Shown here piece after piece: positions 10,538 to 21,470 of a stretch of DNA of 38,471 nucleotides. The stretch is from Terana coerulea. Taxonomy: Eukaryota; Basidiomycota; Agaricomycetes; Polyporales; Phanerochaetaceae. The notes under the pieces are model-generated. The model was not told where the DNA came from. It searched no databases and was given only the letters and a program-made list of their open reading frames with translations. The first letter of the stretch is position 1; every line of letters starts with the position of its first letter. The translations under genes were made by a program, and so were the position numbers. The stretch covers positions 1-38,471 of the forward strand of contig JAKOGH010000702.1 of NCBI GenBank assembly GCA_024811115.1. The letters run 5' to 3'.

Positions 10538-11481
10538 CTATGAACGTGCGTAACTGGGAGGAGTATTGCACTGGTCCGGTATACGCTTCACCAGCACTGC
10601 GAGATCCATGGCGACGGAAACTGCGAAGGAGTGAATTATAGTCGGTCCATGATGGCTGTGCAGACGAGTCTTGTCTGGGAAGAGGGGGCTGTCGTCGATA
10701 AAACGGTTGAACATCTCGCATTGCCCCGCTTGATGATCCGAAGCCGCAAGAAGGATACCCTTAATCTCATCGTAATAGATTCCAAGGAATGAGCTATTTG
10801 CGACTAGGAAGGCCGTAGGCGAATTGCAGAACTGTTGCTCTCGTTCTCGTTCTTCGTATTCGAGGCGTGAAGCGATGGAAAGCTCGAGCGACGTCCAAGA
10901 GTGCCAGCGAGCCAGCAAAGCCTCAGGAATGAGCCATCATAAGCGCGATTGAAGCAGGGCTCTTGAAAGACACATGTGGAATAGAGGAGGGTAGCGAGGG
11001 TGATATGGTGCTTCAGGAGGTGGATGTTGGTGGTAGTAGATAGGGACGTGGGAGCTCCGGCGCTCCGACCCACTTTGTTAGAGTCTCTTCTGCTTTTGCA
11101 CCAGACTCTCATGATCTTTGCCGCGTGAATCAAAACTTGCCGCAAATACCTGTTCCGCTGCGCCTACGTGGACATCCAAGGGCCTACAGCCATCTACACG
11201 GTTGCTCAAGAGCAACTCGGTGTTTGTACTTCTCTTCGGGCAGTCGTTGACGGGCCACGACGGCTGACCCGCCGTTTGCAGCACGGAGTACTATGCACCT
11301 CCCAAAGGCTTGCAGTGACATAGAACAGCGGAGCTGACAATCGAAAGAAAATAGCGCAGAAGACTTCGTTGCGCAGGAGTAGCGGTTGCCCAGTTCCCTG
11401 ACGGAAATAAAGTCTTCGCTTTGGTTGGGAATCGAATACTGAATGGTGCGTCACTGGCACAGGGTCATTGAATACGCACAC
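10538..11481 (-). pseudogene. Decayed spliced gene, family not recognised
   Basis: Three successive coding-like blocks on the minus strand lie in different frames. Residues starting MCVFNDPVPVTHHSVFDSQ (from 11481) come first; then PSWPVNDCPKRSTNTELLLS (about 11270-11078); then ARWHSWTSLELSIASRLEYE through NRFIDDSPLFPDKTRLH to a TAG at 10538. Codon use in each block is like the intact genes nearby. I could not connect the blocks with proper introns, so frameshifts are likely. No domain recognised. Confidence 0.38.
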
Positions 11482-11873
11482 GTCTGACTAGGTCTGAAAC
11501 AGCAGCTCGCACCTGCTGTCATGCATGGTACCCACGTACCGAGCCTATAGGTGCGGGGTATGCATGTTAAGTGCGACGATGTCGCACATGCAAGATGATT
11601 GTAACGGCCAGTGGTAATCTATGCCCCCATGGAAGGCGAGCGTCGTCGCTCACATTTGCCCCGTCTTGCTCAGATTGCCTCCAAAAGTGGTGAAGCGGTC
11701 GTATGGCGGAGCCTGGGTTTGCGGTTCAAGCTTTGGGTGAGTACATGGCTACATAAAACAAGACTTTAGCGATCTAACCGCGAGTTTCGTTTAAGATGAG
11801 ATACTTCGCCTACTACTCCGGAAAGCCGATCGACGCGCGTGCTTGCAGCCTTCCGGCTATCGCAATTCCCTTG
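11482..11873. other. Intergenic stretch with a small hairpin
   Basis: No gene seen. A 7-bp perfect hairpin (GTGCGAC-GAT-GTCGCAC) lies near 11571-11587. Confidence 0.35.
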
Positions 11874-12625
11874 CTACCACAGTCGCCCGCTGCCTGATCT
11901 CCCACAAATATGTGCTGCGCTGAGGGTATCCGTCACTCTAGTCCCGTTTGTTATGGACACGGTCGGAACTGGAGCGCGAAGGCGACATCTCGCATGGTTT
12001 GCTGGAGCTCCGAGCGGTTTCCGCCAGCAGTGGCATGGTAAAAGTAGTAGGGGATTGGGCATATCACATACCGGTGCGTATCACGACGAAGCCACTGTAT
12101 TCCGGCAAGGCCAGGGTATAGACGAAGGTTGAACCAGCTTAGCAGCGTTAACGAGGTTGAGGGCCATCTTGATTCTGCGCCGTTGATATTTGCTTCTTGA
12201 AGGTGTCGTGTCTGAGTTCTCTTACCTGTGCCTATAGCCGATCTCTGATTAGCCCAATAGACGATATGAACCGTGGCAAACTGATATGAATGGCTAGTGC
12301 TGCATGGTTCGGCAAGCTGTGGTATGCGCTACCACTGACTTCGGTGGAACGGGAGCATGGATGTTTTCGTTTGCAAGGGGTTCTTTCAAAAGGCCAAGCT
12401 TCCTGCGGGTATGTCGTATTCAGTGTTATCGTGAGCTGGTACTTACCGAGGTCTTCATCAACATCCTGCGCAGCTAGTAACGCGAATAGGCCACCGTCAA
12501 CCGGCGATTGCTAGTGGGACTGGAGGTCGCTACTGCACATACCGGCACGGCCGTTAGGGACGACGCTAGCTGAGTGAAGAGGTGGTTGAAAGGAGAGTGG
12601 TCCAGGGTGGCTTGGGTCAGCTCAC
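11874..12625 (-). pseudogene. Spliced gene remnant with canonical introns but broken frame
   Basis: On the minus strand, coding-like pieces are separated by convincing splice signals. DHSPFNHLFTQLASSLTAV ends at a GTATGT donor; PVDGGLFALLAAQDVDEDL ends at a GTAAGT donor with acceptor CCCGCAG (intron 12446-12403); LGLLKEPLANENIHAPVPPK follows; and ATVHIVYWANQRSAIGT ends at a GTAAGA donor (intron 12225-12175). MALNLVNAAKLV and FVYTLALPEYSGFVVIRTG then lie in frames one base apart, the latter ending at a GTATGT donor (12071). At least two joins are off by one base. Family not recognised. The plus strand is also open over 12582-12800. Confidence 0.35.
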
Positions 12626-13921
12626 GGCGCGCGTGGTTCGCAGGCCACCCAGCGAACAGGTGCCAGCCAACCCAGTGGCCCGTACGAGCAGCTCAATGGT
12701 TGGGCACTGGGAGCTACACGGGCTCAGGTTCTCACACATCGGCGACCCTGTGCACGAGCCACTGTGGCTACTGGGAGACGTTGCCTTCAACCGGCGCTAA
12801 ACCGCGAAACCACCATAACGCACACACCAAATACCTTGATACCGTCCGCAGCCTCATTGAAGTCCTAGCTCACGGGAAGCTCTCGCCTACCCGTCACCCT
12901 GTCTAAGGAGGCAATGCACGCCTCTCCAGCCAGCGTTCGACCGTGCACCATCGCACCGTCATGGGACGTAGTAGGGCATTCCCCATCAGCACTCTACATT
13001 TGTTCACCCTTGTTTTGGCTTCCTCGCCGGCGCTGACGAGTACCGGAAAATGGGCACTGTACCTCGTGTTAAGGAACAACGATTGGAATCAGGGTGCGTT
13101 GATTCGAAGTCTCCTATATCCCGTACAGCAACTGAATTATCCAGGTCTTGTTCCCCAGCTGAACGAAGTCGCTGGAAGCTATCTCATCCAAGGAGCATTG
13201 ATCAGTGAAATTTTCAATCGATGGAAATATGGTATATTGCTCGTAATATCCTGCCTTTTGGTAACTCAGAAATCCTAGGAGCCGGACGAACGGCTCTAGG
13301 GGCAGCCGGTACGCACATACAAAGTTGAGGTCGGCAGATGACTGAAGGTTTCCTAGTCTCGTATTCACGGCTCAATTCTCTCGCCCTCTGATTCAAGTTC
13401 CAACAAGACTGCGTCATCTTGTCTTCAAGAATCACAATATCTTACCACACCGTCATCCATACTTTCGACCAACTCCGCAGAGGCCGAGTTGAGTGGCCCA
13501 GAAGCCGTGGCATATGCATCCAAGATAGCACACTGTCGCAACATTGTTCGTCTCAGGACAATGAGAATTCGTTCACCCGAAGCCCGGGCCTTTTATTTTC
13601 TCTCGTGTGAATGCGGACTCGGGGACAGAGACGGCGGCTGCGACTGTAAGTGGGGTTCTCGTCGATCAACGGGTCGTTTCAGCCGAGGTGTTCCATGGAA
13701 TGTGACGTATGGGCGGTGAGTGAGGGTTATTTTTCCGCTTTCGGTTGCTTCGCAAGTTTGAGATTTGAGTTCATCGAACCCTCAATTTTGGCACCGCGTC
13801 TAGTCTCTTCTCAGGCTAACCTCGAGTTACAGAATCCATCTACCGGCGCAGCACGAGAGCTCAGAGAAGACTGCGAAGTCCCCCAACGTGAAATTGTCGC
13901 CGTCTTTCGTCGGGTGTGCAG
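12626..13921. other. Unresolved region
   Basis: Several open frames occur on both strands but none has convincing splice partners. A frame at 12961-13278 (+) begins with a signal-peptide-like hydrophobic start (LHLFTLVLASSPALT) but ends in hydrophobic, unstructured sequence. A stretch at 13490-13720 (+) has coding-like codons. No gene is called. Confidence 0.3.
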
Positions 13922-14310
13922 CTAAGTAACTTCAGGACTGCATGCGATCCGCATCCTTTGTCCTGACATAAAGGCATTACTCAGCGGTTGCATTGTCGCC
14001 CTTTCAACGAAGGAACCATTTTTGTCTGCTTGGCACTTCACCTCTTCACAAGAAGCGAACAAGGTACTCAGCTCCAAGCAACGAGCCGCGTCCTTGCAGG
14101 TCCTCATCTCGGCGGCTATTTCCCAGCCTACCATTTTCCCGCGCACGGCCCAAATATCGAACAAAGACCGTATGTCTTATCACCGCCATTTCATCAATGT
14201 ATCCGCTGAACGTGTGCGGCTAGAACCAATTCTTCTGCCCCTTTCTGTGGATGGCCAGAAAGAATTGTTGGTTCCTATATGTTGGCCGGGATGCCACTGC
14301 CTCTGGATCA
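13922..14310 (-). CDS. Unknown gene, probable two exons
   Basis: The main exon reads toward a TAG at 13922 with strongly coding-like codons (segments WEIAAEMRTCKDAARCLELS and FVERATMQPLSNAFMSGQ). The open frame has no ATG before an upstream stop, so an earlier exon is needed. A candidate starts at the ATG of MIQRQWHPGQHIG near 14310 and joins in frame through an intron of about 53 nt ending GATAAG, but its donor GTTCTA is weak. If real, the gene is transcribed divergently from the C2H2 gene at 14530. No domain recognised. Confidence 0.35.
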
Positions 14311-14354
14311 TGAAACGCGTCCCATAAACGAACCGGGGGAGAAATTGTATGCCC

Positions 14355-14362
14355 CTATATAG
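14355..14362 (+). promoter_or_regulatory. TATA box of the C2H2 gene
   Basis: CTATATAG lies 168 bases before the ATG at 14530 and is followed by a C/T-rich leader, consistent with the core promoter of the zinc-finger gene. Confidence 0.5.
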
Positions 14363-14529
14363 ACCACCAAGTTACGAATACCCATTGAGCTCTTTCCTCA
14401 CAAAGTCACCACGCCGGATTTCCGTCGCCCAGTACTCACTCCCGCCACTCACATCTGCTCCCTTTCCCTGTTCCTGCAACTGCAACTGCTGTTCATCTTC
14501 TCGACGCGTGTCTGAAACCTCCGGACAGG

Positions 14530-16056
14530 ATGACCGGAAGAAAGCAGTCTCACCCTGCGAGGCCGTGAGTCTGAGCCGTACAGCTATCGTGCACAAGTAT
14601 GCATCTCACATCGCGCCTTTGACAGACCGGAATACGACGAGGAAGCGATCAAAATTCGCCCCACTGATTATGTCTTGCCCGGAGTCACCGCCAGCGAGAT
14701 GGCCAAAACCATGCTCATTGAACAGTGGGATCGTTTCTTTGACAATCCATCCCGAGGGGCAAAAAGTATAAACCTGTAAGACTCGACCATCCAATGGAGC
14801 GAATCTATACTAACCATTATTACAGTGGCAGTGCGATTTGTGCCTGCGCAAGTACAAAGACACTTGGAGAGAGGTAGAGAGGCACATACTCTCGCACGTC
14901 CGACCCCAGGAGTGAGTGATATACATTTTCATCTTATCCTAGCCGTTAATGCGACCGGGCGATCAATAGGCGTCCTTACCAATGCAGGGGCTTCGGGCCC
15001 TGCGACTTTCCTGGTGCGACGCAAGCATCAAACCTCAAGTCTCACCAAGACAGAGCGCAGTAAGAGCTAGCTTATAGTCCCGTGAGAGCAGCCCGCTAAT
15101 TGTTCTCATTCATCTGCAGTCTCGATACCGCTGGCCCTCCCTGTGGAGTGATACTGTTTGTTTGCAGCGAGGACGCAACTATATACGCGTGTGGATACCG
15201 CAAGCCGGACCCTTCAATGCTTACGAAGCACCGGCACAGCAAGCATGAGTCCCCGTACAAGACCCTTACTCAAAATGAGAGGGCAAGCGGTAACGTTATA
15301 TACGTGGATTGCGACCCGGACGGCAACCTGTTATGGGACTCCCCGGCTCTTGACGACGATGACGAAGATCAAGGCGAGGACCAGGACCAGGCGCAAGACC
15401 AGGACAGATACGACGATCAGGACGAGGACGAGGGCGAAGACGAAGGCGAGGACGTGGTCGAGCTCGAGGAAGAGGACCAGCTCGATGAAGACGTGTCAAC
15501 GCCTTCCTCTTTTTCGAGCTCGCTGCTCGCTCCGTCATTGCGCGGCTCGCCGTGGCCATCCATTGCAACCACCCCGAGTCCTGCTCCTAGCTGGACCTCC
15601 GCCTCGGATCATCTGTGTTTTCCTCCATCAACCGTCACCCAGGCTCATATTGCACAAGACTCCCGCCCAGGTGCCCCGCACCCCCAGCCACTCTACCCCT
15701 CCCTTGACGCACCCATGAACGCGTTCCCCGCCTTCCAACCACCACAGGCGAGCGCTCCTATGGTTGCACCCCGCTCATGGCGGTCGCCGTCCCCGCATCC
15801 GTCAGCCACACCCGTGGCTTCGTCGTCTAGGGTGCGGCTTGACAGCTATCGCGTCTCTCCCTATCAAAATGAGTATCTGCGCCGAAATTCCGCTCGCTCT
15901 TTCGCTGGGTACGGTGCTGTCCATCCAGGTTTGCAAGCTGAGCGGTACTTTGATATCCCCCACCGCCGCCACCGCCTCCACAAGGATTCCCTTACCCAAT
16001 GGCTTCCGCAGCTCCCACGCAAGGGCCTTCTTCATATGGACCTGCTGCCATTGTGA
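14530..16056 (+). CDS. Three-finger C2H2 zinc-finger protein (one-base frame break)
   Basis: Probable DNA-binding regulator. Exons as read: 14530-14564, 14626-14775, 14826-14911, 14970-15059 and 15120-16056; introns of 50-61 nt, all GT-AG. Finger 1 (CDLC...HILSH) lies in exon 3. Finger 2 (CRGFGPC...HQDRAH) has its last His created across the fourth intron. Finger 3 (CSEDATIYAC...HRHSKH) opens exon 5. An acidic Asp/Glu tract follows (about 15349-15500), then a long Pro/Ser-rich tail that could serve in activation. Before the fingers is a conserved-looking segment IRPTDYVLPGV..EMAKTMLI. The exons total 1298 bases, one short of a multiple of three. The break is at the exon 2/exon 3 join, where an extra G after the acceptor at 14825 would restore the finger-1 frame. 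About 432 residues if so. TAF12 follows on the same strand. Confidence 0.75.
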
Positions 16057-16487
16057 CTCATAGTCCCCATCCCCGCGCCGCCTACATCCCTCGCTTAAAC
16101 CCGGCAGTTTTTGGCGAAGAGAACTCAAGCTCTGGCGAGGGATGACGAGTCGCATGCGACGATATTTTAGAGTAGTACCCGATGCTTTTCCTGGTAGGTT
16201 GTTTTTCTTTGTGATGTCAGTAACCAAATCGTGCCCCTGTTATTTACTCTTCTGTACCATTCGTACCCTCGAGTGATATTCTGTCACTGAAATTATTATA
16301 TCTGTACTCCCTCCACGATTAATGTGTATTCCTTTCTATAAACACCTTAGTGAATGGGTGCCGAGCAACGAGCCCTAGGGCGGAGTTTCCTAAATTGGCA
16401 ATGAGTCGGCCTGATGGACGCCCAAACGGCGCTGCGACTCAGACCTGTGCCAAGATTTGCTTCACTCATCTCTCTGCACTTCCCACC

Positions 16488-17685
16488 ATGGCCTCGTCGT
16501 CGTCGGCAGCAACGAACCCCAACCATAATGGTACAGCCAGCATCATCACCGCTCTCGGCTCTGCGTTCAAAACACAAACAGGAGAACCACTCTCTGGCGA
16601 CAAAATCGCGGCGCTGCTGCTGCAGAACATGCCCCAGCTCGGCGAATTGGCGAAACAAGGCAAGCTGAACCAGCAGCAAATTATGCAGGTAGCGTGACGT
16701 TTCGTCCTTGATATGAGTGGCGTGGGCTAAACATGCGTTGTTGTCGTCTTTCAGCTTAAAGAGTATGCGGACAAACACAGAGGCTCGGCGCCGCCCCAGG
16801 TACCAGTCCCTCCAGTGGCCCATGCACCCACGCCTCTCGAGATGCCTACCCCGTCTAATACCCTCCAGGCGAATAGCCCTTTCCTCAGTCAGAGCTCTGC
16901 GCATGAACCCAGTTATCCCATCAGCGCGACACCGCCGGCAGTCACAGGGACGGGTCCTCAACAGTGGCAAACAGCGCAACAGGCAAGGCCCACTTTGACC
17001 GCAGGTCTGGCAGCCGGGAGGACCTCTGGTACGCTTAGTTTTCTGTTATCGCCTGTCCGTTCACTGAGGTGACATGAGGGTTCTAGGAACGCCTGCTCAG
17101 ATAGCACGGAGCTCCGAAGACTCAAGTTCATATACGTTCGAGGACACGCGATCAAGAAGAAAGAATACACCTGGTGACCAGAGCATGCGGCGAACTATAC
17201 AAGAACTCGTAGCGAGCATAGACCCGAATGTGAAGATTGAGCCTGAGGTTGAAGACGTAAGTCACTCCTGCTGCAGCGCATATGGCCAGCCCTTGACGAT
17301 CTACTGTCTCTACAGCTTCTGTTAGATGTCGCCGACGAATTCATAGACTCTGTCACCAACTTTGGTTGTCGGTTAGCGAAGCACCGAGGAGGGGATACAC
17401 TCGAAGTTCGGGACCTGCAGTTACACCTGGGTGCGTCTCGTCCCTCCCACCGCTTCCTCCCTTTGTGCGATCTCATCATCCGCTCCGATAGAACGCAACC
17501 ACAATATCCGGATACCCGGGTTCGCGTCGGATGACACCCGAATATCACTATCACAAACAGCAATCGCGCCTGCCGCGCCGGCGGGAGGCGCTTCAAAGAA
17601 GGGTACCCAGAGCAACCAGGTTACGCAGAGACAGCAAAGGCTTGCGCAGGTGCAGCAAGCAAAACGTGAAGCGAAACTGCTGTAA
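16488..17685 (+). CDS. TAF12: TFIID/SAGA subunit TAF12
   Basis: Histone-fold subunit shared by TFIID and SAGA, pairing with TAF4 or Ada1 in the nucleus for RNA polymerase II initiation. Exons: 16488-16688, 16755-17028, 17087-17256, 17316-17430 and 17492-17685; four GT-AG introns of 58-66 nt with phases that all agree, giving 317 residues. The start is ATG in a strong context (CCACCATGG). The histone fold occupies about residues 192-270, with the family hallmarks [50 protein letters not shown] and NHNIRIPGF. The N-terminal half is Gln/Pro/Ser-rich, as usual in fungi. The C-terminus is a Gln/Lys-rich tail after RISLSQ. No frame damage, in contrast to several neighbours. Single essential gene expected. 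Confidence 0.95.
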
Positions 17686-18513
17686 GATTGGCGGCATTCA
17701 TCGCCTCAATTCATTCTGGAACTCTTGCTATCGTTGTTCGAAGTTGTTTGTGTTTTCATCGTGATTTCTGTCTGTAGCATTCATCTGTATGTAACTCATA
17801 GGACAATATCAACTCTTGTTGCCACGAATGATATGGCATACGCACGCGTTGACCCAGGAGTAGACCGAGCGTCGGTACAACTCGCGTCTTCGCCACAAAG
17901 GAGCTCACAAGGACCTGTATGAATATCTGCTGGCTGCACACTGCATGTCGTGAATGCGTTACTCACAGCGAGAAGGCTCAGTCTATCTCACAGTAGTGAG
18001 AGGATATGACCGGCACACTCATCCTCACGGAGACTAGCTGTGACTGCTACCAGTATGGCGACACCAGCAGCGGAGCACCCGGGACCCTTTTCAGTCAGTT
18101 GTAATCATAAACTGGATGCAAGTCCCAGCAAGCTCTAGCCTCTAAAGTTATGAAAATTAACAGTACTAGCTCTGGTAATGGCGACCGTAGGACCAACGGA
18201 AATACGTCTCTGTGGATACTTGTCGGTCCATGTGTACGCGGGCGGGATATTTGTTCCCGATAATCCGATTGGCGAGGTATGATCCGAGTCAAAGTGGCCT
18301 GTGCGCGCTTGGCTGCCAGGTCTTGCACTGGCAGCACACGACACCTTTTCGACCACCGCTCACGTACATCCGAACTGGCTTTTCTCAACAAGCATGCGGT
18401 AACGAAGGGAATACTGCAATAAGCAGGTACAGCGATGAGCGAGCGAATGCCATTACAAATGTTATGCGCACACATGGGGTGCTACGAGGATCTACTCAAC
18501 TAAGGTACTGGCT
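17686..18513. other. Intergenic region after TAF12
   Basis: Convergent 3' flanks of TAF12 and the minus-strand gene ending at 18514. Open frames on the minus strand (18095-18475) lack coding-like codon choice. Nothing else seen. Confidence 0.4.
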
Positions 18514-19447
18514 TCAACGCAGGATCCATTTCCGATGAAAAGATGATGTGTGCACCAGTGAGGGCGAAAAGGTCCCAAGGAGCATTTCTACACCATCCAA
18601 AGGTTGCACCACCATATGAGAAGCGAACGTGACGGTGCTTGAACGATAAGGTGGAGATACCGAAGCGTAGAGCTGTCCGCGCAGCCAGATCTCGCAATGG
18701 GAGAAATTTAAGGAGAAGCAGAAGTCGTTGAGAAGAGCAGCGCGCGTGATGGTGAGGTCGAGCGACCAGGCTCTGCCGGTGAAGTGGAGGGCTGTCCTAT
18801 TGCAATGCAGTCTTCCTGAGACGATGTAAAAGGTGCCGCTATACGTATATCTCCTGCGAAAAGCTTGTGTATGGGAGTGTTGCCGGAAGGTGGAGGTGGA
18901 GGTAACTCGAGGTGCTGGAGTTCGCTCACCTCGCTGTACTTCGAGGTGGTGGATGCTCCACGTCCGGGTTCACCTCCATCGCTGTTGTTGCTGCTGGAGC
19001 ACAGCACGGCGTCGCGTGCCACTGGAGGTGACGGGGGTAACTCCAGCTTCCCTGCGACCTCCAGGCACCTCGAGGTGCCACCGAGGTAAGATTTTGCCAC
19101 CTCGCAGCAGCGAAAGGTGACCTTATCTCGGAGGTAAGTACCTCCACCTCCCGGCAACACTAGTGTATGGCGGCGGTACAGAATGCTGTTCGGTGTCCAC
19201 CATGCACGATGGTCGGGCACGTCAGCACGCCGAGTGCGAGACCAGAACAAGGGAGCTGGCGTCTCATCATGAATCAGTGTACTGAATAATCGGGCGAAAG
19301 GCACCACGCACCTCGCCCGCGCGGCGCAATCTTCCGCGGACCCTGTTCGAACCAGACGTTCTGACTTCTCGGCTGATGGGGATTCCCCACAAAAACATAC
19401 ATTTTCAGGAATACACGAGGCGAAGGTCGTCCCTGCACAGCCCGCAT
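18514..19447 (-). CDS. Unknown 176-aa protein; intron 2 carries a MITE
   Basis: Three exons: 19447-19312, 19255-19201 and 18853-18514 (136, 55 and 340 bases, total 531). Intron 1 is 56 nt (GTGCGT...GCCAG). Intron 2 is 347 nt (GTGGAC...CGCAG) and contains the hAT-type MITE; without the element and one target copy it would be 51 nt, the normal size here. The phases (1, then 2) match across both joins. Coding-like stretches include VWFEQGPRKIAPRGRA, SRTRRADVPDHRAWRYTYSG, ALHFTGRAWSLDLTITRAAL and SHCEIWLRGQLYASVSPPYR. The alternating hydrophobic pattern suggests a beta-rich fold. The start is the first ATG after an in-frame TGA; a second ATG follows 15 codons later. No known domain or signal peptide recognised. 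Confidence 0.55.
18867..18874. repeat. 8-bp target-site duplication, left
   Basis: GTGTATGG directly before the MITE; identical to 19163-19170. Confidence 0.85.
18875..19162. mobile_element. Non-autonomous hAT-type MITE
   Basis: A 288-bp element with terminal inverted repeats: the left end reads (G)AGTGTTGCCGG and the right end, reverse-complemented, (T)AGTGTTGCCGG. The match extends about 23 bases through GGTGGAGGTA with few mismatches. Exact 8-bp duplications flank it, the diagnostic length for hAT transposition. The interior is full of GAGGTG/CACCTC motifs in both orientations, like the subterminal repeats that hAT transposases bind. It has no transposase frame, so it would need an autonomous relative. 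It sits inside the second intron of the minus-strand gene at 18514-19447. Confidence 0.87.
19163..19170. repeat. 8-bp target-site duplication, right
   Basis: GTGTATGG directly after the MITE; identical to 18867-18874. Confidence 0.85.
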
Positions 19448-19540
19448 ATGGGGAAATGGTGGTCGGAGTCAGCCGCCAAACCTCAGCTCAGGCGAAACAA
19501 TGTTACCATAACTTGTAGATGCTGACAGATTATTCCGTCC

Positions 19541-20207
19541 TCACCGTCGCTGCTCACGCTCATCCAGGGTTCCCTGGGTGTTAGGGAAACGAGGGAACAC
19601 TGCACCAACTAATGACAGTTGACGAGCAGCCAATAACAGTGTCAGAGAGGGCTCCTGTGAGGTTGTAAGATGTACATTCACGATCCTCTGGTTCGACCAT
19701 TCCCGCAGGACTTCTTGCTTCCGCGGAATGAGCGCTATGGTTGTTCTTGCGTGAAACTTGAGTCGCTTTCCTCGTTTACGCTTGCGCAGCTCGTGTAGGT
19801 CATCCTCGGACTTGAGGCTCGCGAAACTCGAAGGGGTCGTTGCCCTCGAGGGTTTCGAGCGACCACTCAAGCTTGCCGAGATTGACGTCGGCCGTGGTGC
19901 CATCCTTTGTCCGTCTGGGGGGTATGTCTGAGGACGGACCGCGTTGTCGCACATCCCCTTCTTCTGTGCCACGTCGAAGGCATAGCGTTCCAGCTACAGT
20001 GACCAGCCGATGGAAAAGCTCGCGGCGTGCTCGACCTGGAGGCCCCTGCGGTGCTGGGCAAGATCGCGTCCACTGCAGCCTGGTTCATCGTACGATTGGT
20101 GCCCCACCCAGGCACTGCGGGGCAGACGGATCAGCCTCAAGCGCATTATCATCTGCGAAAGGAGGGGCTGCAACATACAGCTCACCACATGCGACCAGGC
20201 CATCCAT
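19541..20207 (-). pseudogene. Unknown spliced gene with one frame break
   Basis: Exon 1 runs 20207-20094 from ATG (MDGLVACGELYVAAPPFADD) for 38 codons. A 48-nt intron (20093-20046, GTACGA...CGCAG) joins in phase 0 to exon 2, which contains KLEWSLETLEGNDPFEFREP and reaches a TGA at 19800. One base out of frame, a highly basic continuation (DDLHELRKRKRGKRLKFHAR, then LREWSNQ) keeps the same style of codon use, so a one-base deletion near 19805 probably split a single protein. The end beyond about 19680 is uncertain. No family recognised. Confidence 0.42.
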
Positions 20208-20353
20208 CTCAACTCACTGCATCGGTCGGCCCGGGCGCAGTGGCGGGTATATCCCTCACGCTTATGCTGGATGAGGGATAACAAAGTTACATATGCTATC
20301 GAGGAGTGACGGAGAGGATCTTGAAGTCGAAGAGCGTGACCGTAGGTGATGAG

Positions 20354-20617
20354 CTACTCGAGCGCAGCATGCAATAGATAGAACGCCGATGAATGTATCG
20401 TGACGACTGGACCCAATAAAAGTGATTTGGCGGTCAAGTAATAACAGTACACTGTGTGTTTCCTGGCCTTGTCGCACTCTGCATATGGTGAATGGGCTGC
20501 ACTTCCAGGCTTGGCATCGGGGGCCGGGTAAGAGTAGTTCAGACGCATGATGCCCAAAGTCAGGAAAGAAGGCTGTAGATGAGCTAGTGAGTACTTATAA
20601 AGTACAAATGCATACAC
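20354..20617 (-). CDS. Small ORF, unknown
   Basis: An 87-residue frame from ATG to TAG, with coding-like codons (LGIMRLNYSYPAPDAKPG and CYYLTAKSLLLGPVV). It is upstream of, and on the same strand as, the gene starting at 20207; no in-frame splice link was found. No domain recognised. Confidence 0.3.
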   Translation of the reverse strand: MYAFVLYKYSLAHLQPSFLTLGIMRLNYSYPAPDAKPGSAAHSPYAECDKARKHTVYCYYLTAKSLLLGPVVTIHSSAFYLLHAALE

Positions 20618-21470
20618 ATACAGAAGCTTACGCTAATAAACGGTGCTAGTAGTACTAGTGAAGACCATCAGGTATCTTGAGGGCATGCAAGCAAGAGCGT
20701 AGACGAAACACAGCCCGAAATTCTGCCTATATGCAGTTCACTACACGTCGAAGTGTCAGGAAAAGAATAGGCGTAATGCATCAACGGATGGACTTACAGC
20801 TTGCATGCTTGGATGACAATCGTCTCCTCTCGTAGTAAGGGTCTGAGGTCCACACAATGAGCTACGTTTCGCAGAGAACGATGCGCGACTCGGAGTCACT
20901 TACAGAGGCAGAGAGTATACTCAGAGCGGCGCATCTAAGCGCAATCCGCAATCAAGCAGTGGCATATAGTAGCCAGGCTGCAGGAAAGCCGTAGCATGAG
21001 AGCGTGCGCTGTGAGTCGCCGCGGTGCGGTGGAAGGAGGTGAGATGTAACCCCACTATGGGGTTACAGCGGGCGTTGGCCATCTCCCAGACGTTGTCGGG
21101 CTATGCCCAAAGAACGACGTTATAGGGAAAGCTCGGCGGATCATTACCTTTTGGGATAGGTCTTGAAGACCGCCTGCCTTGTCGCCGGCTCACCCCGTCA
21201 CGACAACGGCACCGCATTATTACTATTATTCTGTACGCTACTGTAGCTCACCCCATCACGACAAAGACTAGAACTTGTCCCAGTTACGTCTACGCGTGAT
21301 CAGTGAGGTTGACCGCTGTGTCACCCTTTCATGAGACTCGAGAGCCTGTGAGAGCTTGGTCGAGCGGGCAAGCGCCAGCGCCTTGCTTTTTACCTTCATC
21401 TCGCTTGACCATCGACCACTACCGTAGACCGTGCTCTTGTCTTCAGTCAGTCCCATATACCCTTCTATGT
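20618..21470. other. Intergenic region with hairpin and short repeats
   Basis: No gene seen. It holds a perfect 8-bp hairpin at 21046-21066 (GTAACCCC-ACTAT-GGGGTTAC) and two direct copies of CTCACCCC(G/A)TCACGACAA near 21190 and 21248. Confidence 0.45.

Noticed and set aside
12582..12800. Plus-strand ORF with coding-like codons (contains HWELHGLRFSHIGDPVHEPL)
   Set aside because: No ATG at the start. It overlaps the minus-strand gene remnant that has several canonical introns, and sense/antisense mirroring of codon bias can create such frames. Kept as unresolved.
12943..13278. Possible small secreted protein with a signal-peptide-like start
   Set aside because: The region after the hydrophobic start is itself hydrophobic and lacks Cys or splice support. 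Codon use is not like nearby genes.
15158..15718. Long Arg/Thr-rich ORF overlapping the zinc-finger gene
   Set aside because: Shadow frame of the acidic Asp/Glu tract of the C2H2 protein.
18708..19307. 199-codon minus-strand ORF running through the MITE
   Set aside because: It reads through both transposon ends and its low-complexity repeats. The spliced model that skips the MITE gives consistent phases and better codon use.
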